Positions 61,456 to 64,000 of a DNA stretch of 64,000 nt are shown here, piece by piece (within the stretch, counting starts at the first letter, position 1; each line of letters starts with the position of its first letter). The position numbers and the translations under genes were made by a program. This stretch comes from Mycobacterium sp. IS-1590 (GTDB taxonomy: Bacteria; Actinomycetota; Actinomycetes; Mycobacteriales; Mycobacteriaceae). The notes beneath the pieces were generated by a model that made no database searches, had not been told where the DNA came from, and saw only the letters and a list, made by a program, of their open reading frames with translations. Where the stretch lies: assembly GCF_001500025.1 (NCBI RefSeq), contig NZ_LQIW01000008.1, positions 1 to 64,000 on the forward strand. Reading direction: 5' to 3'.

Positions 61456-62121
61456 TCAGCGCTTGCGGGCGCCGGCGCCGTAAATGATGTCGCTGCGGCC
61501 GGCGTCCCAATGGTTGCGGAAGACGACGTCGGCGATGGGGCGTCGGCGCACCGGGCCGTGCCTGCCGCGGGGCCAGCCCACGACGATATGCCCGGCCAGC
61601 GCCCACTCGTCGGGCACGCCGACCGCCGCACGGATCAGCGCCTCCCCGTCGTACGAGGCCCAGCTGGTGAAGCACGCTCCGAGGCCCTGCGCGCGGGCGG
61701 CCAGGTAGAAGTTCTGCATCGCTGGGAAGATCGAGCCGCCCTGCAGGAACTCCGAAGAGAACTCGTTGCGGAACGCGGTGAAGAGCACCGAGGTGAGTTC
61801 ACCGGCGCGGTCGTGGAGTTCGTAGGTCGCGCGGTTGTTGCGGGCGGCCCGGCTGTGGTCGTCATCTGCGGGCCTGCTCATGCCGTAGATCGACTCGATG
61901 GACCGCAACGCCGCCTGAGCGGCTTGGGCGACGACGGCCCGCTGCTCGGGGGAGTCGAGTACGACGAACCGCCACAGCTGCGCGTTGGCGCCGTTGGGAG
62001 CCCAGGTCGCGGCCTCGAGGCACCGGTCGAGTGTCTCCGCGTCGACGGGTTCGTCGGCGAACCGGCGGATCGCCCGCGCGGTGGCCAGCGTCTCCCAGAC
62101 ATCGTTGGTGGGCTGCGGCAT
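61456..62121 (-). CDS. Nitroreductase family protein (B)
   Basis: 221 aa. The start VWETLATARAIRRFADEPVDAETLDRCLEAATWAPNGANAQLWRFVVLDS is the FMN-site signature. The middle carries the SRPADDDHSRAARNN loop and SSEFLQGGSIFPAMQNFYLAARAQGLGACFTSW, and the end VGWPRGRHGPVRRRPIADVVF. It is diverged from nitroreductase A. It converges with the unknown gene across the palindrome and is divergent from the SnoaL-like gene. Confidence 0.85.
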   Translation of the reverse strand: MPQPTNDVWETLATARAIRRFADEPVDAETLDRCLEAATWAPNGANAQLWRFVVLDSPEQRAVVAQAAQAALRSIESIYGMSRPADDDHSRAARNNRATYELHDRAGELTSVLFTAFRNEFSSEFLQGGSIFPAMQNFYLAARAQGLGACFTSWASYDGEALIRAAVGVPDEWALAGHIVVGWPRGRHGPVRRRPIADVVFRNHWDAGRSDIIYGAGARKR

Positions 62122-62192
62122 GCTGCTCCGTTCGGCGGTCCTGCTCCTGCCCGTCGACCTTAGCGGGAAGGACCGGCGCGTTGAGGGAATGC

Positions 62193-62226
62193 TATACGAT
62201 CGTATAACGTGCTGTACGACCGTATA
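62193..62226. promoter_or_regulatory. Two TetR-type operators upstream of the SnoaL-like/SDR pair
   Basis: TATACGATCGTATA (62193-62206) is a perfect 14-bp palindrome. TGTACGACCGTATA (62213-62226) matches it at most positions, 20 bp further, about two helical turns. The shared TACGA(T/C)CGTA core is typical of TetR sites. The nitroreductase start is 72 bp away on the other side; the SnoaL-like start is 24 bp beyond. No regulator is adjacent. Confidence 0.65.
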
Positions 62227-62249
62227 AGACGCCTTGGGAAGGGGCCCAC

Positions 62250-62807
62250 ATGACCACCGCCGACGATCTCGACCAGCTGCGGAGCCGGCTGCAGTACGTC
62301 GAGGACCGGATCGCGATCCTGGACTGTGTGATGAATCAGGCCCGCGGCCATGACCGTCACGATGCCGATCTGATGTCGAGCGTCTATTTCTCCGACGGCG
62401 TCGACGAACACGGTCCGGTGGTGAAGGTCGGCGCCGAGTACGCCGAGTACGCCAACGACGCCCACAGCGCGGTGTTCGAGGATCACCTGCACAACATCAC
62501 CACCCACACCTGTGAAATCGACGGCGACGTAGCGCATGCCGAGAGCTACGTGATGGGCTCGATGCGGGCCAAGGGCGGCAAGGTGGTCGCGCTGATGGGC
62601 GGGCGCTACCTCGACCGCCTCGAACGTCGCGAGGGGGAGTGGAAGATCGCGCTGCGGCGCTGCACGATCGAATGGATGATGCAGGGCGACTCCTCGGTGC
62701 TGGCCTCCGGCGCGGTGAAGGGCTTCATCAAGGGCAAGTGGGACCGCACCGACTTGTCCTACGCCCGGCCGCTGGAGATAAACAGCGCGCCCGTCGACCG
62801 GTGGTGA
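62250..62807 (+). CDS. SnoaL/NTF2-like protein (SnoaL_4)
   Basis: 185 aa. A cone-shaped alpha+beta barrel is predicted from RSRLQYVEDRIAILDCVMNQARGHDRHDADLMSSVYFSDGVDEHGP, then ITTHTCEIDGDVAHAESYVMGSM and GRYLDRLERREGEWKIALRRCTIEW. The N-terminal helices and R..HD..LM..VY..D match the mycobacterial SnoaL_4 group found next to steroid and aromatic catabolism genes. It is the first of a pair with an SDR, 7 bp before it. Confidence 0.8.
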   Translation: MTTADDLDQLRSRLQYVEDRIAILDCVMNQARGHDRHDADLMSSVYFSDGVDEHGPVVKVGAEYAEYANDAHSAVFEDHLHNITTHTCEIDGDVAHAESYVMGSMRAKGGKVVALMGGRYLDRLERREGEWKIALRRCTIEWMMQGDSSVLASGAVKGFIKGKWDRTDLSYARPLEINSAPVDRW

Positions 62808-62814
62808 GGCCTTG

Positions 62815-63603
62815 ATGCACCTGGCCGGGCGGGTCGCGCTGATCACCGGCGGCGGGTCGGGCATTGGACGTGCTGCAGCGCAACGCCTTTCAGCCGAAGG
62901 TATGCGCCTTTGCGTGCTCGACATCGACGGCGACGCCGCGCGTGCGGTGGCCGAGCCGCTCGGTGGGCTGGCACTGGCGTGCGACGTCGCCGACGCCGAC
63001 CAGGTGGAGACGGCGTTCGCGCAGTGCGTCGAAGAACTCGGCGGGCTCGATCTCGCATTGCTGAACGCCGGGATCACCATCCGATGGTCGGGCGACATCG
63101 GTGCGCTTGACCTCGCCGACTACCGAAAATCGTTGGGCGTGAACCTCGACGGTGTCGTGTATGGATTGGTCAACGCGGTGCGCACGATGCGGACCCTGGA
63201 CGAGGCCGACCGTGCCATCCTGGCGACCGCATCGCTCGCCGGCCTCATGCCGTGGCATCCGGACCCGGTGTACTCGCTCGGCAAGCACGCCGTCGTCGGG
63301 TTGATGCGCTCGGTCGCTCCGAGCCTGGCCGCCGAGCACATCGCGGTGCACACCATCTGCCCGGGCATCACCGAAACCGGTGCCCTCGGGAACCGGCGGG
63401 CGCTGGTCGAGGGCATCGGAGTGCCGGTGATGGAGCCGGAAGCCAGCGCGGACGCCGTCGTCGCGGCGGTGACGGCGCCACTTGACACCTCCGGGTCATG
63501 CTGGGTCGTCCAGTATGGAACCGACCCGTGGCCAATGCAATTCGCCGACCTCGACACCCCCGACAGCCGGCTCAACGTGCCGGCGAGGCGCTCCCGACGC
63601 TGA
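62815..63603 (+). CDS. Short-chain dehydrogenase/reductase
   Basis: 262 aa from the ATG at 62815 (a TTG at 62812 precedes it). NAD(P) motif TGGGSGIG, Asp in VLDIDGDAA favouring NAD, NAG in LALLNAGITIRW, Ser in LATASLAGL, YSLGK as YxxxK, and PGITETGAL. The C-terminal part ends in a basic tail. It pairs with the SnoaL-like gene behind the double palindrome. Confidence 0.85.
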   Translation: MHLAGRVALITGGGSGIGRAAAQRLSAEGMRLCVLDIDGDAARAVAEPLGGLALACDVADADQVETAFAQCVEELGGLDLALLNAGITIRWSGDIGALDLADYRKSLGVNLDGVVYGLVNAVRTMRTLDEADRAILATASLAGLMPWHPDPVYSLGKHAVVGLMRSVAPSLAAEHIAVHTICPGITETGALGNRRALVEGIGVPVMEPEASADAVVAAVTAPLDTSGSCWVVQYGTDPWPMQFADLDTPDSRLNVPARRSRR

Positions 63604-63622
63604 TCACCGCGCGCCGAGGGCC

Positions 63623-64000
63623 TCAGCCGAGCACCGCGGGCATCGAATCCCAACCACGTACCGCCGCCGTCGGCGCCCGCACGGCGTTGTCCGTGTCGAT
63701 GGTCCAGTCGGGCCAGCGCTTGAGAATCTCCTCCAGGGCCACCCTGCCTTCGACCCGGGCCAGCGATGCGCCGAGGCAGAAATGTGTGCCCCGCCCGAAC
63801 GACAGGTGGTTGTTGGCGACGCGGTGGATGTCGAAGGTGTCCGGATTGTCGAACTTGGCCTCGTCGCGGTTCGCCGATCCGCCCATCAACAGCAGCGCGC
63901 TGCCGACTGGAATCGTCTGCCCGTGGTACACGACGTCATTCGCGACGTAACGCGCGATGTGGTGTACCGGCGGCTCGTAACGCAGCACCTCCTCGACGGC
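63623..64000 (-). CDS. Cytochrome P450, C-terminal part only (runs off the window)
   Basis: 125 codons of the C-terminal part are visible; the frame is open at base 64000. The haem-binding loop FGRGTHFCLGASLARVEGRVAL gives the axial Cys, and EEVLRYEPPVHHIARYV, NRDEAKFDNPDTFDI are the K-helix downstream and PERF-like regions. This fits the mycobacterial CYP family of soluble steroid or lipid hydroxylases. The N-terminal 70% lies outside, so subfamily and start are not assignable. Confidence 0.9.
   Translation of the reverse strand, partial: AVEEVLRYEPPVHHIARYVANDVVYHGQTIPVGSALLLMGGSANRDEAKFDNPDTFDIHRVANNHLSFGRGTHFCLGASLARVEGRVALEEILKRWPDWTIDTDNAVRAPTAAVRGWDSMPAVLG

Overview
The window is high-GC actinobacterial DNA, most likely from an environmental Mycobacterium (Mycolicibacterium-like). 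The signs are a 13E12-type DUF222/HNH gene, a FadD32-like fatty acyl-AMP ligase, a WS/DGAT wax-ester synthase, adjacent pairs of half-size acyl-CoA dehydrogenases (alpha2beta2 FadE type), an Rv1733c-like membrane protein, and many SDR, CaiB/BaiF and flavoprotein genes. Genes are dense, often with 1-8 bp overlaps. I see no rRNA, tRNA, insertion sequence, prophage or CRISPR array.

Layout. 1-5.1 kb: frameshifted 13E12 gene, secreted L,D-transpeptidase-like protein, MpaB-family oxygenase divergent from a Baeyer-Villiger-type monooxygenase. 5.1-10.5 kb: a sulfur/persulfide module with two metallo-beta-lactamase/rhodanese fusions, a TauE/SafE exporter, a 54-aa Cys-rich protein and a TspO-like protein, divergent from a Cys-only CstR/CsoR-type repressor and a DUF302 protein; three near-identical operators lie between. 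10.5-15.4 kb: old-yellow-enzyme oxidoreductase, a 43-aa ORF, a DUF3516-type helicase and a LysR regulator. 15.5-24 kb: a CoA-transferase/FadE/FadE operon, Rv1733c-like protein, FNT channel, enoyl-CoA hydratase, amidase. 24-29.5 kb: methyltransferase, then an operon of two related membrane proteins plus orphan oxidase subunits III and IV, facing a TetR gene with a shared palindromic operator; ZIP transporter. 29.6-39.2 kb: MTHFR-C-like protein (frameshifted) with methyltransferase, glutamate-synthase-like FMN protein, WS/DGAT, SDR, MFS/MarR pair, threonine aldolase, TesB.

39.2-41.6 kb is the most unusual locus: a short, strongly repetitive Gly/Asp-rich protein (three 23-residue repeats, each with one His), a JmjC/cupin-4 oxygenase with an intact HxD...H iron site, and a sucrase/ferredoxin-like thioredoxin-fold Fe-S protein, all tightly packed on one strand. 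I propose this as a candidate substrate-peptide/hydroxylase/electron-donor system.

41.7-53.7 kb: Nudix, a second FadE pair, metallophosphoesterase (frameshifted), FAAL, aldo/keto reductase, a 35-aa zinc ribbon with an esterase, epimerase, flavoprotein, and a spore-photoproduct-lyase-like radical SAM protein. 53.7-64 kb: intergenic palindromes and tandem repeats, NmrA protein (frameshifted), LAL/LuxR regulator, nitroreductase, ECF sigma factor, SDR, cupin, unknown protein, second nitroreductase, SnoaL/SDR pair behind two TetR-type palindromes, and the C-terminal part of a P450 at the edge.

Four genes carry what looks like a single missing base each; sequencing or assembly error is a serious alternative to true pseudogenes. 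All calls were made by reading the sequence; no database search was possible.
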